Shown piece after piece: positions 1 to 11,704 of a stretch of 64,000 nucleotides of DNA. A program made the position numbers and the translations under genes. Origin of the DNA: Lepidurus packardi (lineage: Eukaryota; Arthropoda; Branchiopoda; Notostraca; Triopsidae); NCBI GenBank assembly GCA_023053545.1, contig JAKZAN010000002.1, forward strand, positions 12,830,790 to 12,894,789, given 5' to 3'. Positions within the stretch are counted from its first letter, which is position 1, and the number at the start of each line of letters is the position of its first letter. The notes under the pieces are model-generated. The model ran no database searches and had not been told where the DNA came from. It saw only the letters and a program-made list of their open reading frames with translations.

Positions 1-1915
1 TTCTTCTCTCACACTCAACCACACATAAAAAAAATAAAAAAAAATCTTCGAGAGATTCCAGCTTCGCACACTCTCAGTAATTTCCTCTTTTATTTTATTC
101 TTATTTTTTTCAGTATTTTTTGTCGGGTTGCCTGACCCTTTTTGCAGCGGTAGCTCAAGGAAAACAAGCCCGTGTTTAAGAGACAAGAAACAGCACCAGC
201 CCTGACTTAATTGGACCAGGCGGTTTCGATACATTTTTCCAACATTAAACAAAAAAAGAGAATCTTAAAGAAGAAAAGAGAAAAAGTTGAATCTTCTGTT
301 TTTCTTGTTCTTTCCTTTTAAAGAGACAGATGGCGTTGTGTTTTTATCTTATTCTTTGCTATGGTTGGTTCTTTTTACTCATCTTTAGTAGATTTTCTTC
401 TTTATTACTGGATTGAAGACTAACGCGGGAAATGACGTTACAAACGGGAAGTAGAATACAGGACGACTCGACATAAGGACGCCGGGCCCCGACACAAGGA
501 CGCCGGACCCCGACAGAAGGAAGCCTAATCTAGCTTGGCAACACGACACAAGGACGCCGTGTACTCGACATAAGGACGCCGGGACCGACACAAGGACGCT
601 GGACCTAGACAGAAGGACGCCTAACCTAGCTTGGCAACACGACACAAGGACGACTGGATACAAGGACGCCGTGTACACGACCCAGGGAAGCCGGGACCCG
701 ACAGAAGGACGCCTAACCTAGCTTGGCAACACGACACAAGGACGACTCGATACAAGGACACCGTGTACACGACCCAGGGAAGCCGGGACCCGACAGAAGG
801 ACGCATAACGTAGCTTGGCAACACGACACAAGGACGACTCGAAACAAGGACGCAGTGTACCCGACACAAGGAAGCCGGGCCCCAACAGAAGGACGCCAGG
901 CCCATAATATTTTCAGCTATCCTTTCCTTAATATAAAACCCAAACACTGACCTTTCCCCCACTTTTTTTCGACTTTTTTTTTTTATTTTTTAAAGCCGAC
1001 AGCGACACACGAACGAATGCCTGCAAGCTTCTTCTCTCACACTCAACCACACATAAAAAAAATAAAAAAAAATCTTCGAGAGATTCCAGCTTCGCACACT
1101 CTCAGTAATTTCCTCTTTTATTTTATTCTTATTTTTTTCGGTATTTTTTGTCGGGTTGCCTGACCCTTTTTGCAGCGGTAGCTCAAGGAAAACAAGCCCG
1201 TCTTTAAGAGACAAGAAACAGCACCAGCCCTGACTTAATTGGACCACGCGGTTTCGATACATTTTTCCAACGAAAAAGAAAAAAAACTTAAAAAAAAGAA
1301 AGGAAAGTTGAATCTTCTTTTTTTCTTGTTCTTTCCTTTTAAAGAGACAGATGGCGTTGTGTTTTTACCTTATTCTTTGCTATTCTTGGTTCTTTTTACA
1401 CATCTTTATTACATTTTCTTCTTTACTACTGGATTGAAGACTAACGCTGGAAACGAAGTTAAAAATAACGGGAAGTAGATACAAGGACGACTCGACATAA
1501 GGACGCCGGGCCCCGACACAAGGACGCCTAACCTAGCTTGGCAACACGACACAAGGACGACTCGACACAAGGAAGCCGGGCTCCGACACAAAGACGCTGG
1601 ACCTCGACAGAAGGACGGCTAACCTAGCTTGGCAACACGACACAAGGACGACTCGATACAAGGACGCCTTATACCCGACATAAGGAAGCCGGGCTGGCAA
1701 CACGACACAAGGACGCTGGATCCAGACAGAAGGACGCCTAACCTAGTTTGGCAACACGACACAAGGACGACTCGAAACAAGGACGCCGGGACCCGACAGA
1801 AGGACGCATAACCTAGCTTGGCAACACGACACAAGGACGACTCGATACAAGGATGCCGTGTACCCGACCCAAGAAAGCCGGGACCCGACAGAAGGACGCC
1901 AGACCCATAATCGTT
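1..1915. repeat. Two ~1.03 kb tandem units with internal ~92-bp satellite
   Basis: The first ~960 bases recur almost unchanged from about 1030 (both begin at a ttcttctctcacactcaacc motif). Each unit has an AT-rich leader followed by a GC-richer array. In the first unit the motif tagcttggca recurs at 531, 627, 719 and 811 (spacing 92-96). In the second unit the same motif recurs at uneven spacing. The array is built from acaaggacgcc-type words. A diverged copy of the leader recurs at about 2236-2400. Short array relics also occur near 32385 and 51050. Open frames here only reflect the repeat. Confidence 0.9.
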
Positions 1916-1924
1916 TCAGCTACC

Positions 1925-2175
1925 AATATAATTTCGAGTTTAAAAGGTCTCTGCTCATGGGTTAAGCGCCAACGAGATTAGAAAGTGCTTAAGCCGTGTT
2001 GAAAAAATACGGCACAAGGACCCCGACAGAAGGACGCCTAACCTAACGTAACCTAATGTAACCTAACCTTGTGACGTATTTTACATACGGCTTACGTAAG
2101 TGTTTAAGCCGTCTTAAAGAATAAGTCACAAGGTTAGGTTACATTAGGTTACGTTACGTTCTGTCGGGTACAGGG
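1925..2175. repeat. Fold-back (inverted-repeat) element
   Basis: An arm around 2027-2078, rich in cctaacctaa and cgtaacctaa words, is the near-exact reverse complement of 2125-2166. The ~45-base loop carries tacggcttacg. The motif 'tacggcttaagcactttctaacc' recurs in parts near 32440 and 32810 and inverted near 1980, so it belongs to a dispersed family. No coding potential is visible. Confidence 0.75.
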
Positions 2176-2179
2176 AGTC

Positions 2180-3080
2180 CTTGTGTCGCGTGCCAAAATA
2201 ACGTCAATACTATCAGAAATTCCTTAAAAAATTGAAAAAGTTGAATCTTCTATTTTTTGTCATTTTGCTTCCATTTAGAGAGACAGAAGGCCCTGGGTTT
2301 TATCTCATTCTTTCTACTTTTTTTGCTCACTTTTATTAGATTTTCCTTCTTTATTTCCAGATTTGAGCCTAACGCTGGAAACGACGTTAAAAATAACGTC
2401 CATACTAAAATCCCTGACAAAAAAGAAGAGGAAAAACGCCATATTGTCGTACTATCTCCCGCCAAAAAGGTTCTAAACCCAACTCCGCTATGCAAATGCA
2501 TTATGCGGGGTTCCCTGCTGTGAGGACGAGGTTAGAGTGTCTATTTCTTTAATAAACTTTATTAGATTTCGTGAGAACCATAAACGTACACAGTACTGTT
2601 ATTTGAAAAGCCAATAGGAATGATAAAAAAAGAGCTAAAACCAAAACTACACTATAGGATTTTTGTTTTAAAAGAGGAAAATACTAAAAATCATTAAAAA
2701 AAATAACATAAAAAAGACGACAGGCGGAAGTCGGCGGTAAAATACTAAATACAAACATCCCATCCGTCTTCCGAGAGTCAAGAATGGTCACACACACACA
2801 CGTACATGTACCGTTAGTTGCCAATCGACGCAAGAAGACGCTCAGGTATAAAGGAACCCTAAAAACTCGTTAAAGAACAAACGAAAAAAAAAAGTGATAA
2901 AGGAAGGGACCAGGAAATGACCTTTCTACCATTGGTTGCGTGTGTTATTTCTTTTGTAGTGGGATATAATGACCCACGCGACAAAAATGGCGGCGCATTT
3001 TATGATACCACGTGCGCCATCTAACTCTTAACTCGAACAATAAAAATACGATTTTCTTGGCAGGGTAAAAAGGAAATTAA
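2180..3080. other. Gene-free stretch with a decayed repeat copy
   Basis: Positions 2236-2400 are a diverged copy of the leader of the 1.03 kb repeat. The rest, including a TATAAAGG-like word near 2850, shows no gene that can be supported. Confidence 0.5.
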
Positions 3081-3094
3081 TACCATCCTTTTTA

Positions 3095-3990
3095 AAAATA
3101 ACCTAATATCATTACTTATTTATTTTATTTTCAATTATTTTTCAGATATGGACTAGAAGTTAAATGCGGATTTTAATTTAATTTTGTTTCGAAATCAAGT
3201 AATTTTATTAATTTTTTATCAATTAATTGTTTCGAAATAACATAATATCATTACTTATTTATTTCGAAATTTATTTTTCAGGTATGGACTAGCAGTAAAT
3301 GCGAATTTTAATTTAATTTTGTTTCGAAATCAAGTAATTTTATTAATTTTTTATCAATTAATTGTTTCGAAATAACATAATATCATTACTTATTTATTTC
3401 GTAATTTATTTTTCAGGTATGGACTAGCAGTAAATGCGAATTTTAATTTAATTTTGTTTCGAAATCAAATAATTTTTATTAATTTTTTATCAATTAATTG
3501 TTTCGAAATAACATAATATCATTACTTATTTATTTCGAAATTTATTTTTCAGGTATGGACTAGCAGTAAATGCGAATTTTAATTTAATTTTGTTTCGAAA
3601 TCAAATAATTTTATTAATTTTTTATCAATTAATTTTGTTTCGAAATAACCTAATATCATTACTTATTTATTTGATTTTCATTTATTTTTCAGATATGGAC
3701 TAGAAGTAAATGTGAATTTTAATTTAATTGTTTCGAAATCAAGTAATTTTATTAATTTTTTATCAATTAATTTTGTTTCGAAATAACCTAATATCATTAC
3801 TTATTTATTTGATTTTCATTTATTTTTCAGATATGGACTAGAAGTAAATGTGAATTTTAATTCAATTGTTTCGAAATAAAATAATTTTATTAATTTTTTG
3901 TCAATTAATTTTGTTTCGAAATAAGATAATATCATTACTTATTTATTTTATTTTCATTTATAGACTAGAAGTCAATGCGAATTTTAATTT
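3095..3990. repeat. ~136-bp AT-rich tandem array, about 6 copies
   Basis: The word atggactag recurs at 3148, 3284, 3419, 3555, 3695 and 3833, with spacing of 135-140 bases and a truncated last copy near 3960. Each unit carries tttcgaaat words and an aattaatt core. It is non-coding. Confidence 0.92.
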
Positions 3991-4239
3991 AATTTTGTTT
4001 CGAAATCCATCACACATTTGGAAAGATTTGCAATTTTAGTTTGCGAATTGATTTGAGGTATTGAGGCCGAAACGATTCTGTGTGCACATGTGCAATTTTT
4101 GTAAACCCGTAAATTTGCAATTAGAATTAGAACTAAATTAGATTATTAAAATTAGATTTTTATAAAATTAAATTAGAATGTTTGTAAGTTCAACTTACTG
4201 TGACTGATTTCAATTTTCGTTATTCATTTGGAAGAAAAC

Positions 4240-4620
4240 CTTGTTCCAAGTTTCTCAAGTTTGCCGTTCAGGAGTTATGGGACATCAAACTTTAGGCCGT
4301 GACGTCACGGACGTGTCGTGCCGTGCCGTGCTGCGGCTTAAGAGGCGCTCTTCTCTTTTTGCAATAACTGAACGACTATTTGGCGCAGAACGGAAACCAA
4401 TACATCATTGGAAACTAGATTTTCTGCCTTATTTTTGGTGATGTTGATGTTACATTGTTACTGCAAAGTATTCTAGCAACAATGAAACATCCATTCTTGC
4501 TGGCTCATTTTAAACTCTGGCATAAAAGTATAGGAGATTCTAAGAAGTATTCGAGACGTTGACACATTTTTTTTTATTTCTCAACAGTAATGTGATCTTC
4601 AGAGCGTGCGAAAGGCAGAT
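4240..4620. repeat. Dispersed repeat, CRE-palindrome core, copy 1
   Basis: About 380 bases that recur at 6628-7025 at high identity. The GC-rich core contains ccgtgacgtcacggacgtg, a palindrome around tgacgtca, followed by a cgtgccgtgccgtgc run. The same core lies in reverse orientation near 15450-15510 and 16170-16230. The 66-aa open frame over it is a by-product. Confidence 0.85.
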
Positions 4621-4639
4621 GGTGCACAGAAAACCTTGA

Positions 4640-6620
4640 CAGTAATACGGACGTCATTAATGGCAATTCAGTGTTTATCTCCAAGTCTTGCTTCGTGCCA
4701 ATTTGCTGAAAGATTCCTCACGAACGTGTTCGAACGAATCTTAAGTATATGAATAGTATCTAACATGGCTAATTCAGAGAACTTTAAAGAACCTACCCAA
4801 AGTTCAAAGATAGCAAAGATTTGAGGATAAAAAGACACTGGAGGAAATGGTAATCATTTCAATTTTATTATACCCATTAAAAAAATGCATAAAAAATTCT
4901 CCAGTTCAACTAGTTTATCGATTTCGACCAGGTTCAATAACACTCATTGATCTCTCATTTCCGATACTCAAACCTCCTCACCCATCAATTCTATCTAAAA
5001 TACGCTTTTTTCTGTTTTTTTTTTCAAAAACCCTTAGGGCTCTTCTTCCGCCTCCTCCTATAAACTACACCTTCCCAATTTTTTTGTAAATCTTTTGGAC
5101 CCATTCCAGTACGACTACAGGCTACCATTCCGGATATTCGACCCAACACTTCACAACAATCTTTTTAAAAAAAAAAAAATCTAAAAAAAGAAACTCTCCA
5201 AGAAATACCCAGAACCACTTCTTAAAAATCCCCCAGCCAAAGAAGAAACTAACGCCTCTTTTCCGTGTTCTACCTAACAATAATACCCTAAAAATAGCCC
5301 CTCCCTTTTCATCCTCGTGTGAAGTGCGCTCCGGATCCTCCGATAAAACGTGAATAAAAGAAAACGCACGAGTTAACAATACTCGTGTGCTTTCAGGTCC
5401 GTCTTCTTACAATCATAAAAAGATCCTTTCCTTCCACCTCTCCTACTCAAAGCAACGTAGAGACCTCAAAAGCAAACGTGAAGAATAACAAGACGCAAGA
5501 AGACGGAAGAAGGAGAAGGAACTTGTTATATCAACAGCAATAATAGCTTCGACGTATACCTGTACCAGGAAAAAAACCCACCCTACACACATCCTCAACT
5601 AACGACCCACTTGAAAACCAGAAAATATCCTCCAGGATACACCGAAAACAAGGCCTTTTAGACACGAGTTTCCCCAATCCCTTTATACTCTTCCTCCAAA
5701 GTACACAAAGGTATATCCACGCTATTAAAGACTACAAAAAGCTATTGAAATCCGATGCACCATATCCCATCTTCTACCACACATATACCCGGGTCTTTTA
5801 CTTCGTAGAGGATGAGCCTGGGAAAGGTTTGCGCGACAATGAATTCGCCTTACAATGAATTTTGTTTCGAACGTTAAGTGATTCACCCGTTTTGTGTACG
5901 CTCTTAGACGGTAGAAAAGAGTCAAAACAGTCCAGAACAGTGCTACTAACTGAATAGCAAGCCAGGCTAAGCTCTATTAACCCCCTTGAGTACAACCGCC
6001 CTGGGTCGTGCGTGACTGGGGGGTACAGGGAGGCTTTTTCCATACACACACCTTCAACACTCGCATCATGATCGGCAGCAGAGCATGCTTTGCTGTTCTC
6101 CTTTGAACAACATCAACCCCCCAAAGCCTGGAAGGTCTAAAAACCTAGAAGTTTGCCCCATTTCTCATCATTAGTGGGTGATATGGTACTTGGCTCTCCA
6201 CTTTTAGTGTACAGTAATGAACCACTTTGCTCTATACTTATCATAGGGGTTTTCAATCCAGAAGTTTACCTAACCCAAGGCTTGCCCGAGGGTGTTGGTA
6301 TACGCTCTATCAATTTTCAAACCATTAACTGTATACCTCTATGAGAAGGACTAATATAGAGCATTTCATTTTAAAAAAATATTTCACTGTTGCCAAGAAT
6401 GAAATACAACTTTGAAATACAAATACGACATGGAAAACGCAGCAAAAACTGTTGCGTAAAAACGTCAATATTTCATGGTTGGCAACCATGAATTAGTGAC
6501 GATTGGTCTTGCGATGTTTCATTTACAAAGCTAGCAAACCAACGTTTTCCTTGTTTTATTAAATGAAATAAAAAGGAAATTGTGATGGCAGCTTGTTAGT
6601 TTAAGGAATCCTAAGAATGT
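4640..6620. other. Gene-free stretch
   Basis: Only short open frames on both strands, with pyrimidine or purine bias and no recognisable protein features. No RNA gene was recognised. Confidence 0.4.
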
Positions 6621-6627
6621 AGGAATT

Positions 6628-7025
6628 TGTTCCAAGTTTCTCGAGTTAGCCGTTCAGGAGTTATGGGCCGTCGAACTTTAGGCCGTGACGTCACGGACGT
6701 GTCGTGCCGTGCCGTGCTGCGGCTTAAGGGACGCTCTTCTCTTTTTGCAATAACTGAACGACTATTTGGCGCAGAACGGAAACCAATACATCATTGGAAA
6801 CTAGATTTTCTGCCTTATTTTTTGGGTGATTGGGATGTTACATTGTTGCTGCAAAGTATTGTACCAACAATGAAACATCCCAATCACCCCTTGGGTTCTT
6901 CCTTGCTGGCACATGTTGAACTCTGGCATGAAAGTATAGGAGATTCTAAGAAGTATTCGAGACTTTGACACAGTTTTTTTTTTCATTTCTCAACAGTAAT
7001 GTGATCTTCAGAGCGTGCGAAAGGC
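6628..7025. repeat. Dispersed repeat, CRE-palindrome core, copy 2
   Basis: Second copy of the 4240-4620 repeat, with a small insertion (about 6880-6905) relative to copy 1. A 60-bp satellite array follows about 800 bases further on. The reverse-oriented copies near 15-16 kb show the same order, which suggests one composite element. Confidence 0.85.
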
Positions 7026-7029
7026 AGAG

Positions 7030-7800
7030 AGAGCACAGTTTTTATTTTTGGTGCATAGAGGAAAATGGGAAGCAGGCAAAGAGGTAGTTGCTCTATAAAA
7101 AAAGGAGCACGGTAATATAATATTTCGAATTCCTGTGTTTTAACGCGAGACGGTCAAGGTCGAGGGCGTCGCCCCTACCGGCTTTTGCTTCTACCTCTGC
7201 TGTTTCTTTCTCACATGGTGGAAAATGGATTGTCACCTTCCCTTTGACGCTGTGCATGGATTACCATAGGAATGTTATCTTATTGGCACCTTGTTTTTCC
7301 TTTTTCTTTCAATATCCCATACGGAGCTTTTCGAACAACAGGACACAACAGAACTGGACTTGGGAACCTTTTACACAATAGCGTTAGAATTGGTACAAGC
7401 TTGGAACTTGTTCCTTTCTAGAGCTCCTATACTTCCCTTCATTTCGAAATAGAAACGGTGAAAATTAGTACTGTACCATTAGAATAGTTCTTCCCCTTAT
7501 CTACACACCTTCCCCCCCTCCCATTGGTAGTAAAGTGTCTTAGAGTCTTAAGTCTGGGAAATTATTGACAAAATAAATAAGTTGGCAATGTCACTCTCCA
7601 GTATCCTTGACACTAAAAGTTTATTTACTAAACTTTACGAATGTTATCTAAACTGACACCGTTTTCCTTTGGCTTTAGAAGATTTGGGAGAACCTTCAAC
7701 TGGACTTGAACCTTTCAATAATATCACCATTTGAAGTCTGGACTATTTTAAAGCTCGATATTCAGAAGGAAATGCTACAGATTCCAGGAGATTTCATTAT
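7030..7800. other. Gene-free stretch
   Basis: Unique-looking AT-rich sequence with no supported gene. It lies between the core repeat and the 60-bp satellite and may be the interior of the composite element. Confidence 0.4.
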
Positions 7801-7809
7801 TTTTCTTAA

Positions 7810-8225
7810 ATTTAACCCGAAATGTGTATGCTTTACCAGCAAAAATTGACCTTAACAGCATTTTCATGTCATTAGGGCGAAATTCTACGCTTTAGCACCA
7901 GAAATTGATCTTAAGAGCCTTATAATGCGAACAGGGCGAAATTCCTATGCTTTAACATCAGAAACTGACCTTAAGAGCCTTTTAATGCGAACAGGGCGAA
8001 ATTCCTATGATTTAACATCAGAAATTGATCTTAAGAGCCTTATAATGCAAACAGGGCGAAATTCCTATGCTTTAGCACGAGAAATTGACCTTAAGAGCCT
8101 TATAATGCGAACAGGGCGAAATTCCTATGCTTTACATCAGAAATTGATCTTAAAAGCATTATAATGCTACAAGGGCGAAATCCCCATGCTTAAACATCAG
8201 AAATTGACCTTTACATCTATTTACT
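7810..8225. repeat. 60-bp satellite array, about 7 monomers
   Basis: The word ttaagagcct recurs at exactly 60-base steps (7911, 7971, 8031, 8091). Each monomer has gcgaaattcctatgcttta. Because 60 is divisible by three, the array gives a spurious 79-aa repetitive frame. Its reverse complement matches monomers in the arrays at about 15.0-15.9 kb and 20.2-20.85 kb. Same-strand relics lie at 32470-32760. Confidence 0.92.
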
Positions 8226-8229
8226 ACAC

Positions 8230-8910
8230 TTTATATCAATTAATCGCAAACAGTAAGAATGTTCGCATTGCAAATCACTGTCGGCTTGTCTTAAGAAGGA
8301 ACGAAAGCAAATAAAAGTGTTTTTTAAAAAAGCAAAAAGTACCATTTCCCCCCCAAAAAAACCCAACAATTTCTGCAGTGTAGCCTAGTTTAGTTTTAAA
8401 AAGGGGGGATAAAACGGTCCAGTCAAGTAAACCAGAGATTTTTTCTTTTATGGGAATCTAGTGGGCTATCAGAAACGTATCAAAAGCGATGGCAGGGAGT
8501 AATATCGGACTGTCACGCGGCGTCCAATAATACGACCCTTAAAAGCTCAAAGCGAAACCAGTGGTACGGAAGTGATGCCATGTTCTACTGGACCGTCCAA
8601 TACTTTGGCCCTCTCTCTCTCTCTTTAGTCTATGTGTAGTACGTACGCGTCATCATCAAGCGCCTATTCCGTTTCTCTCAAGCGGAAATCGTTGAACAAG
8701 ATCGTCTATAATAACTGTATCGACCTTTTACTGAGCGCCTTTCTGCTCTTGATGGCTTTGCCATTTCCCTTTAATTTTTTCTTTTTACGAGTTAATATCA
8801 GTGTTTATAGATTACTGACGTGGGATATATCCTGTAAGACCTTTAACGTGAAAACCTTCATCGTTTCTGTCGTTACCCAACCCGTATTGAAAAGTAAATA
8901 ACATCCAAAA
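8230..8910. other. Gene-free stretch
   Basis: No supported gene. An 89-aa frame on the plus strand (8632-8898) has hydrophobic patches but no start context, homology or splice evidence that I can see. Confidence 0.35.
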
Positions 8911-8914
8911 TTAA

Positions 8915-9405
8915 TAAAACTACAGAAATAGATAAAAGAATCGGAATTGAATACGAATGAAATGAAAGAAATGGAAAAAGCATGAAAGAAAAGAAAAAAA
9001 ATGAATAAAATTAATAAAATTTTTTTTAAAAAACTTAATAAAATTAATAAAAAATACCGAAATAGATAAAGGAATCAGAATTGAATATGAAAGAAATGAA
9101 AGAAATGGAAAAAGCATGAAAAAAAAGAAAAAAATTAATAAAATTAATAAAAAAAATTTACAAAAAATGAATAAAATGAATAAAAAATACCGAAATAGAT
9201 AAAGGAATCAGAAATGAATATGAAAGAAATGAAAGAAATGGAAAAAGCATGAAAGAAAAGAAAAATAATTAATAAAATTAATAAATTTTTTTTAAAAAAA
9301 CTTAATAAAATTAATAAAAAAATACCGAAATAGATAAAGGAATCAGAATTGAATACGAAAGAAATGAAGAAATGGAAAAATAATGAAAGAAAAGACAATA
9401 AAAAT
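8915..9405. repeat. ~134-bp A-rich tandem array, about 4 copies
   Basis: The words gaaatagataaa and gaaatgaaagaaatggaaaa recur about every 134 bases. The Phe/Leu-rich minus-strand frames here are low-complexity artefacts. Confidence 0.88.
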
Positions 9406-9409
9406 TATA

Positions 9410-9636
9410 GGAGCGTTTCAAACCACAAGATTCTCAACCTTCTAAACAATAGGAATAAGAGCAAACGTTAATATCTAGGTTTTGGGGGCTCCTTTTCGGT
9501 GGCGGTTTAGTATGAAGAGCTTTTTAAGACGTTTCTGGGCTACAATGTGTTCTAGTTCCTGACCCAAAAATTTTGATACGGCCTTTAAGCTTGCTTTTTT
9601 TTTGCCCTCAAGGAAAGTCGCAAGTTGGCCCGTAGT
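9410..9636. other. Gene-free spacer
   Basis: No feature recognised. Confidence 0.3.
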
Positions 9637-9637
9637 A

Positions 9638-10150
9638 GCCAGAATGCATTTTTTTTTTTTTTACATTTTACATTTTTACATAATAAAAGTGGAAGATGAA
9701 CTTTGGGAATGAATTCTTATGTACTAGAATAATTCTAAAAATAATTTTTGATATTTAGAAAAAATTACAAGATTATTCAAGACGATATGGACCATTTCTG
9801 CAAGTATTATAGAAGGTTTAAAGGAATTTTTGGAATTATTTTTCGGAATTTCTTTGACTCATGCTAGGAGCCCTATTCTCGTGGAGTTAAGAGATTGCCA
9901 GAATGCATTTATTTTTATTACATATGAAGATATAATAAAAGGGGAAGATGAACTTTGGGAATGAATTCTTATGTACTAGAATAATTCTAAAAATAATTTT
10001 TGATAATTAGAAAAAATTACAAGATTATTCAAGACGATATGGACCATTTCTGCAAGTATTATAGAAGGTTTAAAATAATTTTTGGAATTATTTTTCGGAA
10101 TTTCTTTGACTCATTCGAGGAGAGTCCTATTCTCATGGAGTTAAGAGATG
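9638..10150. repeat. 259-bp direct tandem duplication
   Basis: The block beginning gccagaatgcattt at 9638 repeats from 9897. Both copies carry aactttgggaatgaattc and acgatatggaccatttctgc. No gene is seen in either copy. Confidence 0.88.
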
Positions 10151-10151
10151 C

Positions 10152-10820
10152 AAATTTGAGCCACTGCAGCTTCAGAGTTGCAATTCCCACGTCGGCAACC
10201 GTTCCTACGATACCAACTTGGCTCATTTCGGGTTAGTAATCGTCGTAGTCGTAGTATTAACCCTTCTGCAGCGAGGAACGTGAATGTGACGGATTCTGTC
10301 TTTGATAAAACCCATCTCCCCCTTAATCTAAGGAAAATGAGGAAACTTCACAGACCCAAGACTAAATTACTCGTTAGCTTTCATCCCTAATTTTCCTTAA
10401 ATGAATCATTAGCTCATTTAAAATCAACTTCAGAACAACTTTACAAGCTCACCAAACTTCAAAACGTCCAAAATCTCTTCAAAGTTAAACTTACCCCCTC
10501 CCCATTCCATTTGCCTCTACAGCCAACCCCAAAACTCATGCAACTCCAATTAACTCTTTAAAAAAAAAAAGAAAAGATTCAAACTTCAGTTTTTAAACTT
10601 TTAACTTTTGTCTCTCTTTTCTTTCTAAAAAATAGTTCAAATAAAACCGGAAATTAAAGTTTTCTAAATCTCTTTGTCTTTGGCTCCATAGAACGAACCT
10701 CATAAGCTTATAAAACTTCAATATTAACATACTCCTTGCAGCATATTTAACTACAGAGGGAATTAAGCTTTTTCTCTTTTAGAATGAAACTTCAGAAGAT
10801 AAAAAAAAGATATAATAAAT
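10152..10820. other. Gene-free stretch
   Basis: AT-rich, with only short frames. Nothing recognised. Confidence 0.35.
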
Positions 10821-10821
10821 A

Positions 10822-11701
10822 CAGTAGAGGCCGCTTAGTGTGATCACTGGTTATTAGAAAGATTAGAATCAGCCGCTTTATTTTTAGAAATATTAGAATC
10901 TTTAAAAAAATCTTAGAATTTTTTAGAAATATTAAAATTTTAGAATTTAGAATTTTAATTATTAGATTTTTTTAGAAATATTAGAATCTTAAAAAAAATA
11001 TTAGAATTTTTTAGAAATATTAAAATTTTAGAATTTAGAATTTTTATTATTAGAATGTTTTAGAAATATTAGAATCAGTCGCTTTATTTTTAGAAATATT
11101 AGAATTTTTTAGAAATATTAAAATTTTAGAATTTAGAATTTTTATTATTAGAATTTTTTAGAAATATTAAAATTTAGAATTTTTATTATTAGAATTTTTT
11201 AGAAATATTAGAATCAGTCGCTTTATTTTTAGAAATATTAGAATTTTTTAGAAATATTAAAATCAGTCGCTTTATTTTTAGAAATATTAGAATTTTTTAG
11301 AAATATTAAAATTTTAGATTCCATCAAAAACAAAATTAAAATTTTAGAATTTAGAATTTTTATTATTAGAATTTTTTAGAAATATTAGAATCAGTCGCTT
11401 TATTTTTAGAAATATTAGAATTTTTTAGAAATATTAAAATTTATGATTTTTGTTATTAGAATTTTTTAGAAATATTAAAATTTAGAACTTTTATTACTAG
11501 AATTTTTTTAGAAATATTAGAATCAGCCGCTTGTTTTTGATGGAATCAAATTTTAAAGGACCGATCCAAAATGATAAAACTCATAGCATTTTAATCAGTT
11601 ATTAGAATCAATTTCAGAATAATCTTCCCAGAATCTTCAATAATCTTCAATAGAATCAATATTCACTTGACAAACGTGATCACAATAAGCGGCATCTAGG
11701 G
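10822..11701. mobile_element. Non-autonomous DNA transposon (MITE-like), TA target site
   Basis: The ends form ~26-bp imperfect terminal inverted repeats. The left end (10822-10847) starts cagtagaggccgcttag and ends gtgatcac. The right end (11676-11701), read inward, starts ccctagatgccgcttattg and also ends gtgatcac. Both ends are bordered by a TA dinucleotide (10820-10821 and 11702-11703), as expected of a Tc1/mariner/pogo-type target duplication. The CAGTAGAG-like left end recalls pogo/Tigger termini, though that is only resemblance. The interior has no transposase and is filled with ttagaaatatt and agaattttt direct repeats with an intermittent aatcagtcgctttattt word. Confidence 0.72.
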
Positions 11702-11704
11702 TAT

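Noticed and set aside
7925..8164. 79-aa repetitive plus-strand frame
   Set aside because: Pure translation of the 60-bp satellite.
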